Shown here: positions 1-7,320 of the stretch, in pieces | How the letters are laid out: every line of letters begins with the position of its first letter | How positions within the stretch are numbered: position 1 is the stretch's first letter | DNA from: an uncultured Methanosarcinales archaeon | Lineage (GTDB): Archaea; Halobacteriota; Methanosarcinia; Methanotrichales; Methanotrichaceae | NCBI GenBank assembly: GCA_903871465.1 | Contig: CAIQHB010000074.1 | Coordinates: 1 to 51,637 of the forward strand | DNA: 51,637 nt | Direction: 5' to 3' | The notes under the pieces: generated by a model | The model's database searches: none | Seen by the model: only the letters and a program-made list of their open reading frames with translations | Told to the model about the DNA's origin: nothing | Made by a program: the position numbers and the translations under genes

Positions 1-204
1 CTTATGGCTGCAGAAAAAGCAATTGAATTGGATCCTAAAAATACGTACGCTTGGACCAGCAAAGCTTATACTCTCGTAGGTCTCGGCAGAAATGAAGAAG
101 CGCTTATGGCTGCAGAAAAAGCAATTGAATTGGATCCTAAAAATACGTACGCTTGGACCAGCAAAGCTTATACTCTCGTAGGTCTCGGCAGAAATGAAGA
201 AGCG
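1..204 (+). repeat. Two identical 102-bp tandem repeats inside the TPR gene
   Basis: Bases 1-102 and 103-204 are the same, each encoding one 34-aa TPR. A third diverged copy follows at 205-306. The array probably continues upstream. Exact identity implies recent duplication or ongoing homogenisation. Confidence 0.95.
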
Positions 205-351
205 CTTATGGCTGCAGAAAAAGCAATTGAACTGGATCCTAAAAATGCATTCGCTTGGGTCAACAAAGATTTTGCTCTCAAGGCACTTGGTAGAACTACT
301 GAGGCAAATGCAGCCTTTGCCAAGGCCAAGGAGCTAGGGTACAAAGGCTGA
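1..351 (+). CDS. TPR-repeat protein, C-terminal part (gene starts upstream of the window)
   Basis: The reading frame is open to the first base, so only the last 116 residues are seen. They form three 34-residue tetratricopeptide repeats with the signature A-W-x-x-K-A-x-x-L...G-R-x-E-E-A-L...A-I-E-L-D-P-K-N, followed by a short A/K-rich cap. TPR arrays are protein-protein interaction scaffolds; the partner is unknown. The first two repeats are identical at DNA level and the third has diverged, which points to recent expansion. No enzymatic domain is visible in the part present. An ATG at 4 is in frame, but it lies inside a repeat and is not a believable start. Confidence 0.85.
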   Translation, partial: LMAAEKAIELDPKNTYAWTSKAYTLVGLGRNEEALMAAEKAIELDPKNTYAWTSKAYTLVGLGRNEEALMAAEKAIELDPKNAFAWVNKDFALKALGRTTEANAAFAKAKELGYKG

Positions 352-782
352 TCTCGGCTCTGATAGTCTGTGTAACCTGTAATCCGTCTTCTCTATTTTC
401 GACATGCTTTAAACTGCAAGAGATTATTATAAGGATACTTTCTACCTCAAACCCCGGATCCTTTGCGCGCCAAGTTCTACATTTTCGGAATCGATCGCAT
501 TAGAATTATTTAATCGATATCAGCAACCACTCAGTTCTACTTGTTCTTCATTCTTATAGTAGATGGAATAAGACTTTGCACAAAGTTGATTTAGGCCAAT
601 TTGGGAAAGTTGCATAAATCAGTATGTATAACTGGCAATACGAGGCCAACACCCCTGAATCCTGTGCCCAGAGGTGAACTGCGCGCGGCCAGGAGAAGTG
701 CCTTTTCATGCATTTTTTGGGGCATTTTGACCTTCGCGCATCTAATTTGGTAAGCAAGGCATCGAATGGGAGAGACTCTGAA
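352..782. other. Intergenic stretch, no gene seen
   Basis: After the TPR stop the sequence is mixed AT-rich with no convincing start plus ribosome site. Short open frames on the minus strand here have no recognisable protein pattern. I see no tRNA, repeat or terminator that I would defend. Confidence 0.5.
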
Positions 783-1169
783 ATGGTTCATGATACACCG
801 TCACGGAGAAAGGCGCGCGAACTGACGGCCGAGGCTCGGCAGCTGGAACATGAAGCATCCATCCTTGAAGGCATTCGCGAGACTGAGAAACTGGGAGCGA
901 TCAAGGCCAACAGGGCCATGGAACTGAAGAAGGAAGCCAAAGACCTAAATCAATCGGCTCGGCTTGAGGACATAACGGTAAGGGCGAGTCCAATAACCAA
1001 GAGGACCAAGAACGGGGAGAGGATCTATTATCGCTGGCTATGTTCCTGGCAGGAAGGCGATAAGACCGTAACCAAGTATCTTGGGAGCTGCAAGAGGATG
1101 AGCGAGGCAGAAGCCCTGCAAAAGGCCAGACTCATGAAGACCGAGGCTCTAGGGATTTCACGCTCTTGA
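783..1169 (+). CDS. Small coiled-coil protein with DUF6788-like C-terminal segment
   Basis: 128 aa if started at the ATG preceded by a GGGAGAG purine run; the frame is open 75 bp further upstream, but that part lacks a ribosome site. Residues about 5-70 are charged and Ala/Glu/Lys-rich, consistent with a coiled coil. The C-terminal 50 residues carry Y-Y-R-W-L-C-S-W-Q-E-G...K-Y-L-G, a pattern resembling the small DUF6788 domain of archaeal proteins, for which I know no biochemical role. It stands alone between the TPR gene and a convergent gene. The family assignment comes from recalled motif resemblance only. Confidence 0.6.
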   Translation: MVHDTPSRRKARELTAEARQLEHEASILEGIRETEKLGAIKANRAMELKKEAKDLNQSARLEDITVRASPITKRTKNGERIYYRWLCSWQEGDKTVTKYLGSCKRMSEAEALQKARLMKTEALGISRS

Positions 1170-1367
1170 AGTCATCTGCATAATCTCAAGAGATATGCCA
1201 TTAATGTGGGATTCTTCAATAGAGGCATGACTTTTCGCATGTAAATCGAAATCATGATGTCGATACCCTTTCGATTTTCATCCGCCTCGTGTGAGCCCCC
1301 GTCCTGAGGCGCATGGTCGTTTCAGCCATGGAAATGTATAATCGAACTGTGCCTCTACATCAGTCTA

Positions 1368-1751
1368 TTACTTACTTACCGCCTTCTCGAAGGTGATATG
1401 CTCTCCTGGTCCAAGCCTCATTTTGATATTCTGCCACTTGTCGAGATATTGAGCCAGATCTCTCCAGAAGGCGGCCATCCAGTCTCGCTGCTCATGGTCA
1501 CCTAGCATCGTATCCTGCGTTCGCATTTTGCTGAGGACCATTAATTCCATTTTGGCCATAGTCTCGATGATCTGCACCACGATGCCCTCGCCGTTTTCAT
1601 CCTCTGCCACTATCAGCTCGAATTCTCCGATATTGAATATCTCTCCGGGAGCAAGTCTAGCCGCCCGGGCCTTGAGTGCGCCGTAGGCAATGGCCCGGAA
1701 GATCTCCTCCTGAGAGAACATCTGCACCGCCTTGATCCTCTGCTCAGACAT
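1368..1751 (-). CDS. Conserved hypothetical protein, copy A (paralogue of 2715-3107)
   Basis: 127 aa, starting with M-S-E-Q-R-I-K-A-V-Q-M-F-S-Q-E-E and preceded on its strand by an AGGAGAGA ribosome site. It is acidic, mixed alpha/beta in character, with no leader or membrane segment and no domain I recognise. The near-identical 130-aa paralogue downstream differs mainly between residues about 70 and 90. Both copies keep an intact frame, so both are probably expressed. An HicBA pair sits between them on the other strand, but there is no sign of a functional link. Confidence 0.75.
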   Translation of the reverse strand: MSEQRIKAVQMFSQEEIFRAIAYGALKARAARLAPGEIFNIGEFELIVAEDENGEGIVVQIIETMAKMELMVLSKMRTQDTMLGDHEQRDWMAAFWRDLAQYLDKWQNIKMRLGPGEHITFEKAVSK

Positions 1752-1869
1752 GATCTCTCTCCTGAATTGAAAGTCCTTGGGTCGTCAAAAGTATTAGGCA
1801 AGAAAGCTAGATAAAAAGCTCTGTTGAAGATCTCCCCGGAGGGCAAACGTGGGCTGCTTTGAGAGCTAT

Positions 1870-1959
1870 ATGGAGTTTCGCGAGGAAGTGGATAAGGTCA
1901 AAAAGGAGCGCGGGCAAAAAGTGGTTCCACAACCACCAGACGATAACCAGAACGAGTAG
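1870..1959 (+). CDS. Possible 29-aa open frame upstream of copy A gene
   Basis: It encodes M-E-F-R-E-E-V-D-K-V-K-K-E-R followed by a Pro/Asp-rich tail. It runs divergently from the copy A gene inside the duplicated block. The start and first ~27 codons recur in copy B. It has no clear ribosome site. It may be a remnant of a longer helical protein or simply conserved upstream DNA. Confidence 0.2.
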   Translation: MEFREEVDKVKKERGQKVVPQPPDDNQNE

Positions 1960-2123
1960 TTTTCGAATACCACACAGAGGGCGCCAGGGGTGGGTGAATC
2001 GCCAAAAGATCAAGATTTATGCAATATCAGGTGGTTTGCCAGATACGTCTAATCAATCATGAAGTCCTGGAATAGCCATCCAGGATAATGTTAAATTCAT
2101 TAAGGATACAATGGAGTCATAAT

Positions 2124-2378
2124 ATGTTCTCGGAGTATATCGCGGCTGCCTTGGCACGGGCTGAATATGAGGTTATCGACAATCCAGAGCCGTATTACGC
2201 CCATGTGCCCGGCCTGGAAGGCGTGTGGGCAACTGGTAAGACCTTTGAGGATTGCCGAAAGGCTCTCATCGAGACCATCGAGGAATGGATCGCCATAAGG
2301 TTGAGGCATGGGCTATCCATCCCATCGATAGATGGTAATGCAATAGACGTATCCACGGAGCCGATGGCAGTTGTCTAG
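2124..2378 (+). CDS. hicB: HicB-type antitoxin
   Basis: 84 aa from the ATG preceded by GGAG; the frame extends 12 codons upstream without a ribosome site. The sequence has the partial RNase-H-like fold signature of HicB: a beta strand with Y-Y-A-H-V-P-G-L-E-G-V-W-A-T-G, then T-F-E-D-C-R-K-A-L-I-E-T-I-E-E-W and a short tail with I-D-G-N-A-I-D-V. In known HicAB pairs HicB binds and neutralises the HicA RNase and usually represses its own promoter. There is no obvious C-terminal DNA-binding domain, so autoregulation is uncertain. It overlaps hicA by 8 bp, which is typical of co-translation. Confidence 0.85.
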   Translation: MFSEYIAAALARAEYEVIDNPEPYYAHVPGLEGVWATGKTFEDCRKALIETIEEWIAIRLRHGLSIPSIDGNAIDVSTEPMAVV

Positions 2379-2595
2379 GCTCACACCCGTGTCCTGGCCT
2401 GATCTTGTCAAACGACTGAAGCAACTGGGACTGAAAGGCCCCTATTATGGCACCAAGCATCCGTATATGATGAAAGGCGATAAGACCGTGATTCTTCCCA
2501 ATCCGCACCATGGAGAAGATATCAGCGTTGACTTTCTCGCAAGGTTTTTAAGGGACGGCGGAATCAGCCGCGAAGAATGGTTTTCCACAGAGTAA
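2371..2595 (+). CDS. hicA: HicA-type mRNA interferase toxin
   Basis: 74 aa. The TTG start overlaps the hicB end and gives the family-typical opening S-R-L-T-P-V-S-W-P-D-L-V; a GTG six codons later is the alternative. HicA toxins are small dsRBD-like RNases that cleave mRNA using a conserved His. Here the segment G-P-Y-Y-G-T-K-H-P-Y-M contains that His (residue about 30), followed by a beta strand and P-N-P-H-H-G-E-D-I, and the usual helical end L-A-R-F-L-R-D-G-G-I-S-R-E-E-W. Length and motif order fit the family. The antitoxin-first gene order is one of the two known arrangements. Confidence 0.87.
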   Translation: MSRLTPVSWPDLVKRLKQLGLKGPYYGTKHPYMMKGDKTVILPNPHHGEDISVDFLARFLRDGGISREEWFSTE

Positions 2596-2673
2596 TCTCC
2601 AAGCGATCAGCTTGTTACGGGCAATAACCACTGCGCTTTACAAGGCGTATCTGTAGATATCATATCATCCACT

Positions 2674-3328
2674 ATGGAAATGTATAATCGAACTGCGCCT
2701 CTACATCAGTCTATTTACCTGCTCACCGCCTTCTCGAAGGTGATATGCTCTCCGGGTCCAAGCCTCATTTTGATATTCTGCCACTTGTCGAGATACTGAG
2801 CCAGATCTTTCCAGAAGGCGGCCATCCAGTCTCGCTGCTCATGATCACTCCGGCTCTCTATTGCCATATCCTGTAATCGTACTTTGGCCAGGACCAGTGA
2901 TTCCATCTTGGACAAGGTCTCGATGATCTGCACAACGATGCCCTCGCCGTTTTCGTCCTCTGCCACTATCAGCTCGAATTCTCCGATATTGAAGATCTCT
3001 CCGGGAGCAAGTCTGCCCGCCCGGGCTTTGAGTGCGCCGTAGGCAATGGCCCGGAAGATCTCCTCCTGGGAGAACATCTGCACCGCCTTGATCCTCTGCT
3101 CAGACATGATCTTTCTCCGGAATTGAAAGTCCTTGGGTCGTCAAAAGTATTAGGCAAGAAAGCTAGATAAAAAGCTCTGGTCGAAGATCTCCCCGGAGGG
3201 TAAACGTGGGCTGCTTTGAGAGCTATATGGAGTTTCGCGAGGAAGTGGATAAGGTCAAAAAGGAGCGCAGGCAAAAAGCGGTTCCACAACCGCCAGACGA
3301 TAACCGGAGCGGGTTGTTTTCGAATACC
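2674..3328. repeat. Segmental direct duplication, copy B
   Basis: This is the second copy of the 1328-1971 block. The 700 bp between the copies holds the HicBA module. The arrangement (direct repeats flanking a toxin-antitoxin pair) could come from a duplication that captured hicBA or from its insertion between pre-existing copies. Confidence 0.9.
2715..3107 (-). CDS. Conserved hypothetical protein, copy B (paralogue of 1368-1751)
   Basis: 130 aa; the N-terminal ~60 residues are almost identical to copy A. The middle differs (L-S-K-M-E-S-L-V-L-A-K-V-R-L-Q-D here against A-K-M-E-L-M-V-L-S-K-M-R-T-Q-D) and three extra residues precede D-H-E-Q-R-D-W-M-A-A-F-W. The C-terminus is again nearly identical. 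The concentrated change in one short segment suggests a variable surface or partner-recognition loop. Function unknown. Confidence 0.75.
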   Translation of the reverse strand: MSEQRIKAVQMFSQEEIFRAIAYGALKARAGRLAPGEIFNIGEFELIVAEDENGEGIVVQIIETLSKMESLVLAKVRLQDMAIESRSDHEQRDWMAAFWKDLAQYLDKWQNIKMRLGPGEHITFEKAVSR

Positions 3329-3595
3329 GCATCGGGGGAAGCCATGGGTAAAATACCGAGGGGATTGCGCGAAAATTAGACGCCGGTAGTTACGAAATAA
3401 AACCACAGAGGCGCAGAGCGCACAGAGGACGAACGAACGGAGATTAATCCAGGATCTTCTATATGTCTTGCGGGGCTTAACCACAAAGACACGAAGGCAC
3501 AAAGACGTCCTTTATCCACCCTTGGGTCTATCGTGAAATTTGGCTTGGTAGTTGTTTGTTCTTCGTGTCTTTGTGCCTTTGTGGTGAGATCAGCT
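3108..3595. other. Intergenic stretch with duplicated upstream region, dispersed short repeats and an inverted repeat
   Basis: It begins with the end of duplication copy B, including a divergent open frame (3227-3379, 50 aa) parallel to that in copy A. Bases 3401-3430 carry the purine-rich motif CCACAGAGGCGCAGAG. Bases 3481-3506 (CCACAAAGACACGAAGGCAC...) and 3561-3584 are arms of an imperfect inverted repeat made of permuted ACACGAAG/GCACAAAG units. Such motifs are dispersed intergenic repeats seen in many genomes. No gene is supported. Confidence 0.65.
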
Positions 3596-4537
3596 TCAAT
3601 CTGCTGGACTACCCCGAGCTGCCGTCAAATTTGTGGCATTTTCAGGGAAATATGAAGCGGTCTTTGTCACATTAACCCAGAGATGAAGGTCTCTGTAAGG
3701 TTCTATAAAATTCCCATCTTTGTATAGCAAGAACTTCAGCTTCTGGCGGTCGCCGGTATTATTGAGAACATAATTCACGCTTCGCTCCCACGTCTCTTTG
3801 TTCTGCAAGGTCATATTCAGATTAGTTATGGTATGGCTGACCTGAGAATTATATTCCGGAGACTCGTTATCTATGGTAGAATGGTTACTCGAAGAGTTTT
3901 TCCTTGAAGTGCCTTTGGTCGAAGCAACATCTATCGAAGCAACTCCTATTAAAGTATTATTCAATGAAATCCTCAGAGTGTAATTTACCGGCATGGATTC
4001 ATGGTTTACCACGCCTACGATCACTCTGCTTCTATTGCCTGCTTGAACACTTGTGGGGTAGTCTTCCGCCTTTCCTTCCGGTCCCATGATATAGAATTCC
4101 GTGAATTTCATGATCGGTTCGGGAGTCACTATGATATATGTTCCCTCAAATGCCTCCACTTTGGCGATCGTTCCATCTAGATTATAGGTAACAGTTAGAA
4201 ACAGCCCTTTGCTTCCGGAAGTAAATTTTGTCTTTGCAAGCTTTCCCTCAGCGGTTTTATATTCTCTCAATATGTCGCCATTTTTTTCTTCGTATGTGGT
4301 TACAGTATAGTTGACACATTCAGCCATCTTTTCTATGGTTACATTCAAGCCGGTCTTATTAAAATTATCAAAGATGGCAATCTTTTCCAGGGTGCTTGCT
4401 AGATCACTCTGCATTCCCATTTGTAGCTCCTTCGGATCTTTGCCGAGAGAACTTTGGTCCGAGCCGATCCCCAAAGAGGTTGCGGCCAGAAAAAATAGGA
4501 TTATCAGGCAAACGATAACGATCCTGAATCTGAGCAT
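3596..4537 (-). CDS. Secreted chimeric protein with DUF1616 C-terminal domain
   Basis: 313 aa from an internal ATG that opens a clear signal peptide (M-L-R-F-R-I-V-I-V-C-L-I-I-L-F-F-L-A-A); the frame is open 22 codons further upstream. Residues about 50-145 resemble the secreted protein encoded at 8430-9047 (shared pattern: E-K-N-G-D-I-L-R, T-V-T-Y-N-L-D-G-T-I-A-K-V-E-A-F-E). Residues about 150 to the end match the extracellular DUF1616 part of the adjacent gene (F-T-E-F-Y-I-M-G-P-E-G-K-A, Y-P-T-S-V-Q-A-G-N). There are many N-X-S/T sequons. The last ~210 bp are nearly identical to the neighbour, which suggests fusion or gene conversion. Likely an extracellular, possibly glycosylated protein; role unknown. 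Confidence 0.75.
   Translation of the reverse strand: MLRFRIVIVCLIILFFLAATSLGIGSDQSSLGKDPKELQMGMQSDLASTLEKIAIFDNFNKTGLNVTIEKMAECVNYTVTTYEEKNGDILREYKTAEGKLAKTKFTSGSKGLFLTVTYNLDGTIAKVEAFEGTYIIVTPEPIMKFTEFYIMGPEGKAEDYPTSVQAGNRSRVIVGVVNHESMPVNYTLRISLNNTLIGVASIDVASTKGTSRKNSSSNHSTIDNESPEYNSQVSHTITNLNMTLQNKETWERSVNYVLNNTGDRQKLKFLLYKDGNFIEPYRDLHLWVNVTKTASYFPENATNLTAARGSPAD
3608..3826. repeat. Near-identical gene-end repeat, copy 1
   Basis: The 3' end of the gene above matches 4627-4845, the 3' end of the next gene, with few changes. It is a coding direct repeat that encodes the end of the DUF1616 domain and a T-A-S-Y-F-P-E-N-A-T-N-L-T-A tail. Confidence 0.85.
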
Positions 4538-4605
4538 AAATCCAAACACATGTTCGGAAATGTTCGTTAGATATTTAAATTTATAGTCCGACGATCTGCA
4601 CAATT

Positions 4606-6165
4606 TTATCGCTCGATCTTTGTTTCACTACCCCGGTCTGCCGTCAAATTTGTGGCATTTTCAGGGAAATATGAAGCGGTCTTTGTCACATTAACCCAGA
4701 GATGAAGGTCTCGGTACGATTCTGTAAAATTTCCCTCTTTGTAGAGCAAGAACTCCAGCTTCTGGCGGTCACCGGTATTATTGAGAATGTAAGTCACGGG
4801 CCGCTCCCACGTCTCGTTGTTTTGCAGAGTCAGACTCATGCTCAATATAGGATAAATGACCACCGAGTTATCTTTCAGAGAGGCGTTTTCCCTTGATGAA
4901 TGGTTCATAGTAGCGCGTTGCATCGGGGTACTGTTCAATAGAGTGCTGTTGTATGAGGTGCTGTTTATTGATGTGCTGTTAGTCTCGTCTATCGGAGTAT
5001 CGTTCAATAAAATGTGCATGGTATAATTTACCAGCATGTATTCATGGTTTACCACTCCCACAATCACTGTGCTCTTATTGCCTGCCTGAACACTTGTGGG
5101 GTAGTCGTAGGCCTTTCCTCCCGGCCCCAGGATATAGAATTCCGTGAACTTCTCGCCCTGTTTGGGGGTCACTATGACGTAGACCAGAGCAGCGATAGAC
5201 ATTATTATAGTTAGTATTAATATTATTGTTAGTGCTTTGTCCAGCCGGCCTTTCTCATCGGCCAAGATCTCCTTTTTTAAAGAGCTTATTTTTTCGCTGA
5301 ATTGGATGGAGAATCTTTCTTCCAGTGGAAGACTCATGCGCCGCCAATAGGCTGCCGCCGCCATGGCAATGGTGAAGGTGACAACGGAGATGACAACCGG
5401 AACCAGCCTGATTCCCCAGGGGGTGTAATTGAGGGCGAGGCCTATTAGCGGCACTACCGCAATGCTCAAGCCAAAGCTCAGAGCGATCCTCTCAATCCCC
5501 TCCAGATCCCCGATCTTCGGAAAAAGGGCGGCAATAAGCGTATATCCTGGCACAAAGAGCACCATAACAAGGCCCAGGGGTATGCGCACGGGAAGATAAC
5601 TCAGTGGCGTAAGAGTGAAGACCAATGTCGCCAGTGCCAGGATTACCGCTGCCAGCAGGTCTGGAGGTCTCCTCTCCGATTTCTTTTCCGTTCTCTCAGA
5701 CAGATGACCCTTTTCGTCTGCCAGAATCTCCGTTTTCAAAGAGTCCTTTTTCTTGCTGAATTGGACGGAAAATCTCTCTTCCAGAGGAAGATTCATGCGT
5801 CGCCAGTAGGCTGCCGCCGCCGTGAAGAGGGTGAAAATGGCCAGGGAGGCAGCAACTGGAATCAGCCTGATTCCCCAGGGGATGTAGTTAAGGGCAAGAT
5901 ATATGAGCGGCACTACCGCAATGCCTAATCCGAAGCTCAGAGCGATCCTCGCAACCCGCCCTAGATCCGTGATCTTCGGAAAAAGGGCACAGGTGAGCGT
6001 ATATCCCGGCACAAAAAGGAGCACTATCGCCAGGCTCGTGGGTATGCTCGTGGGTATGCTTAAAAGAAGATCATTCAGGGGCGTAAGAGTGAAGACCAGC
6101 GTCGCCAGTGCCAGAATTGTTGCTGCCAGCAGGTCTGGAGGTATCCACTCCGATTTCTTTTCCAT
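4606..6165 (-). CDS. DUF1616 membrane protein with duplicated membrane module
   Basis: 519 aa. Residues about 2-155 and 160-309 are two copies of the same four-helix membrane module (P-P-D-L-L-A-A-x-I-L-A-L-A-T-L-V-F-T-L..., F-V-P-G-Y-T-L, A-L-F-P-K-I, Y-W-R-R-M, L-P-L-E-E-R-F). A further membrane helix at about 313-335 leads into an external domain with Y-D-Y-P-T-S-V-Q-A-G-N and many sequons. DUF1616 proteins are common in methanogens and have no established function; the external beta domain suggests surface glycoprotein handling or display. One membrane module is the usual form, so the duplication is unusual. The start follows a GGAAG site 17 bp after the upstream gene. Confidence 0.85.
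   Translation of the reverse strand: MEKKSEWIPPDLLAATILALATLVFTLTPLNDLLLSIPTSIPTSLAIVLLFVPGYTLTCALFPKITDLGRVARIALSFGLGIAVVPLIYLALNYIPWGIRLIPVAASLAIFTLFTAAAAYWRRMNLPLEERFSVQFSKKKDSLKTEILADEKGHLSERTEKKSERRPPDLLAAVILALATLVFTLTPLSYLPVRIPLGLVMVLFVPGYTLIAALFPKIGDLEGIERIALSFGLSIAVVPLIGLALNYTPWGIRLVPVVISVVTFTIAMAAAAYWRRMSLPLEERFSIQFSEKISSLKKEILADEKGRLDKALTIILILTIIMSIAALVYVIVTPKQGEKFTEFYILGPGGKAYDYPTSVQAGNKSTVIVGVVNHEYMLVNYTMHILLNDTPIDETNSTSINSTSYNSTLLNSTPMQRATMNHSSRENASLKDNSVVIYPILSMSLTLQNNETWERPVTYILNNTGDRQKLEFLLYKEGNFTESYRDLHLWVNVTKTASYFPENATNLTADRGSETKIER
4627..4845. repeat. Near-identical gene-end repeat, copy 2
   Basis: This is the partner of 3608-3826. It lies in the 3' end of the duplicated-module DUF1616 gene. 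Confidence 0.85.
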
Positions 6166-6182
6166 TTTCTTCCGCCATCCGC

Positions 6183-7247
6183 CTATAGGCCGAGCATCTG
6201 CCGGATCCAGTCCAGGAACATGCTCACAAAGCTTCTCTGCTGTACGGGTTCTGTTGCCTGAGGCGAGCTCTGTTTCGATGGAATGGCAGGTAGCGGAGTT
6301 GCATTTATGCTCGAATCATTGGATGAAGTGCTCCTTCTCAAGACCAGATCCTTATCTCTGCAAGTCGTGCAAGCATCAACGCCTCTGACCAGGCAATATT
6401 CTTCTTGGCAGTTGCCTGCCTCCTCGGTGAGCGGTTCCCCCCGGGCAATTATCTTCCAGTAGCCTCCTCGTAGCCTCTCTTCCAGGAGCTTTTTGGCGGC
6501 GTCATACTGGCTGGAATTCTCATACTTCAGGCCGGTCTGCCGGGCATACCATTGAACGGTCTTTTGATTGATCTCCACCGGTTTTGCCGTCTGCTCGATA
6601 GAGGGCTTTTCTCCTGTTGCCTTTCCACTATCCGATACTTTGCTGCCGGCTCCTTCGCTCCCTTTGCTAGATGTCGATACGGAGGATGAGCTTCCATCTC
6701 CCAGGCGGACGACCTTCGTGTCTCCTGCGCCCGCGATCCTGTAATCACCGGCTGGTATGCCTGAGGTGTCGATGGCCAGATTATATTTTCCTGCAGAATC
6801 TGCCTTGACCTGCGTCTCAGCCTCAACCGTTACGGGAATCTCAGTCGATCCTGGTAGAGCCGTACCAAATATCTTCAGGCTGTACCTGCCTGGCGGCACA
6901 TCTCCCTGAGAGATTCGAGCCGTACCGCCGCTGGCCTTAAAGCTCTTGGTGATCCAGATGCCAAATTTGACTCCTGCATTGAAGTCCTGTACATTTCGGG
7001 CCGCAACCGTAAAGCGGTTGGGTTTCTGAGGGATCTCGACAGTCGCCTCATACTCGTATTTTCCTGCCGTCACAGGCAGATTCATGGTGAAGCTGGACTG
7101 AAAGGAGAGCTGACTATCCGGTTTCGCGATCCCGGTAAGAACCATCTCATCCCCTGGCTTTATGTTGGCGGGCGTTAGATCAAAAGAAAGACCTGGTGAT
7201 ACAAAAATCGAAACAAAGATGGTGACCAGGATAAAAGCCCTCTTCAT
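6183..7247 (-). CDS. Secreted protein with two beta domains and a Cys-containing C-terminal region
   Basis: 354 aa from the ATG preceded by a strong GGAGG at 5 nt. This opens a signal peptide (M-K-R-A-F-I-L-V-T-I-F-V-S-I-F-V-S). After it, D-L-T-P-A-N-I-K-P-G-D and K-Y-E-Y-E-A-T-V-E-I-P-Q-K-P suggest beta-sandwich domains. The segment P-P-G-R-Y-S-L-K-I-F-G-T-A-L to D-T-S-G-I-P-A-G-D-Y-R-I is homologous to part of the upstream gene product. A Ser/Gly/Lys-rich linker (about 235-265) leads to a region with four Cys (N-C-Q-E-E-Y-C, D-A-C-T-T-C). The end is hydrophobic (S-M-F-L-D-W-I-R-Q-M-L-G-L). Probably surface-bound; function unknown. Confidence 0.75.
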   Translation of the reverse strand: MKRAFILVTIFVSIFVSPGLSFDLTPANIKPGDEMVLTGIAKPDSQLSFQSSFTMNLPVTAGKYEYEATVEIPQKPNRFTVAARNVQDFNAGVKFGIWITKSFKASGGTARISQGDVPPGRYSLKIFGTALPGSTEIPVTVEAETQVKADSAGKYNLAIDTSGIPAGDYRIAGAGDTKVVRLGDGSSSSVSTSSKGSEGAGSKVSDSGKATGEKPSIEQTAKPVEINQKTVQWYARQTGLKYENSSQYDAAKKLLEERLRGGYWKIIARGEPLTEEAGNCQEEYCLVRGVDACTTCRDKDLVLRRSTSSNDSSINATPLPAIPSKQSSPQATEPVQQRSFVSMFLDWIRQMLGL

Positions 7248-7320
7248 GGCCTCCAACCAATCTGCTCTCCTCAGAACTTGTCTTTCACTCATAAGTTGCA
7301 TAAGAATTAGTTTGTGGCAA

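Larger units (their letters stand above)
1328..1971. repeat. Segmental direct duplication, copy A
   Basis: This ~644-bp block recurs as copy B at 2674-3328 in the same orientation. It contains a complete minus-strand gene, its upstream region and a short plus-strand open frame. The flanks end in similar strings (ATGGAAATGTATAATCGAAC on one side, TTTCGAATACC on the other). Differences are scattered substitutions and a 9-bp indel inside the gene. Confidence 0.9.

Noticed and set aside
1-306. A CRISPR-like regular repeat
   Set aside because: The 102-bp repeats have no spacers and encode TPR units in frame.
2969-3502. A 177-codon minus-strand frame
   Set aside because: It overlaps the duplicated gene in another frame, has Cys/Arg-rich low-quality composition and spans intergenic repeats.
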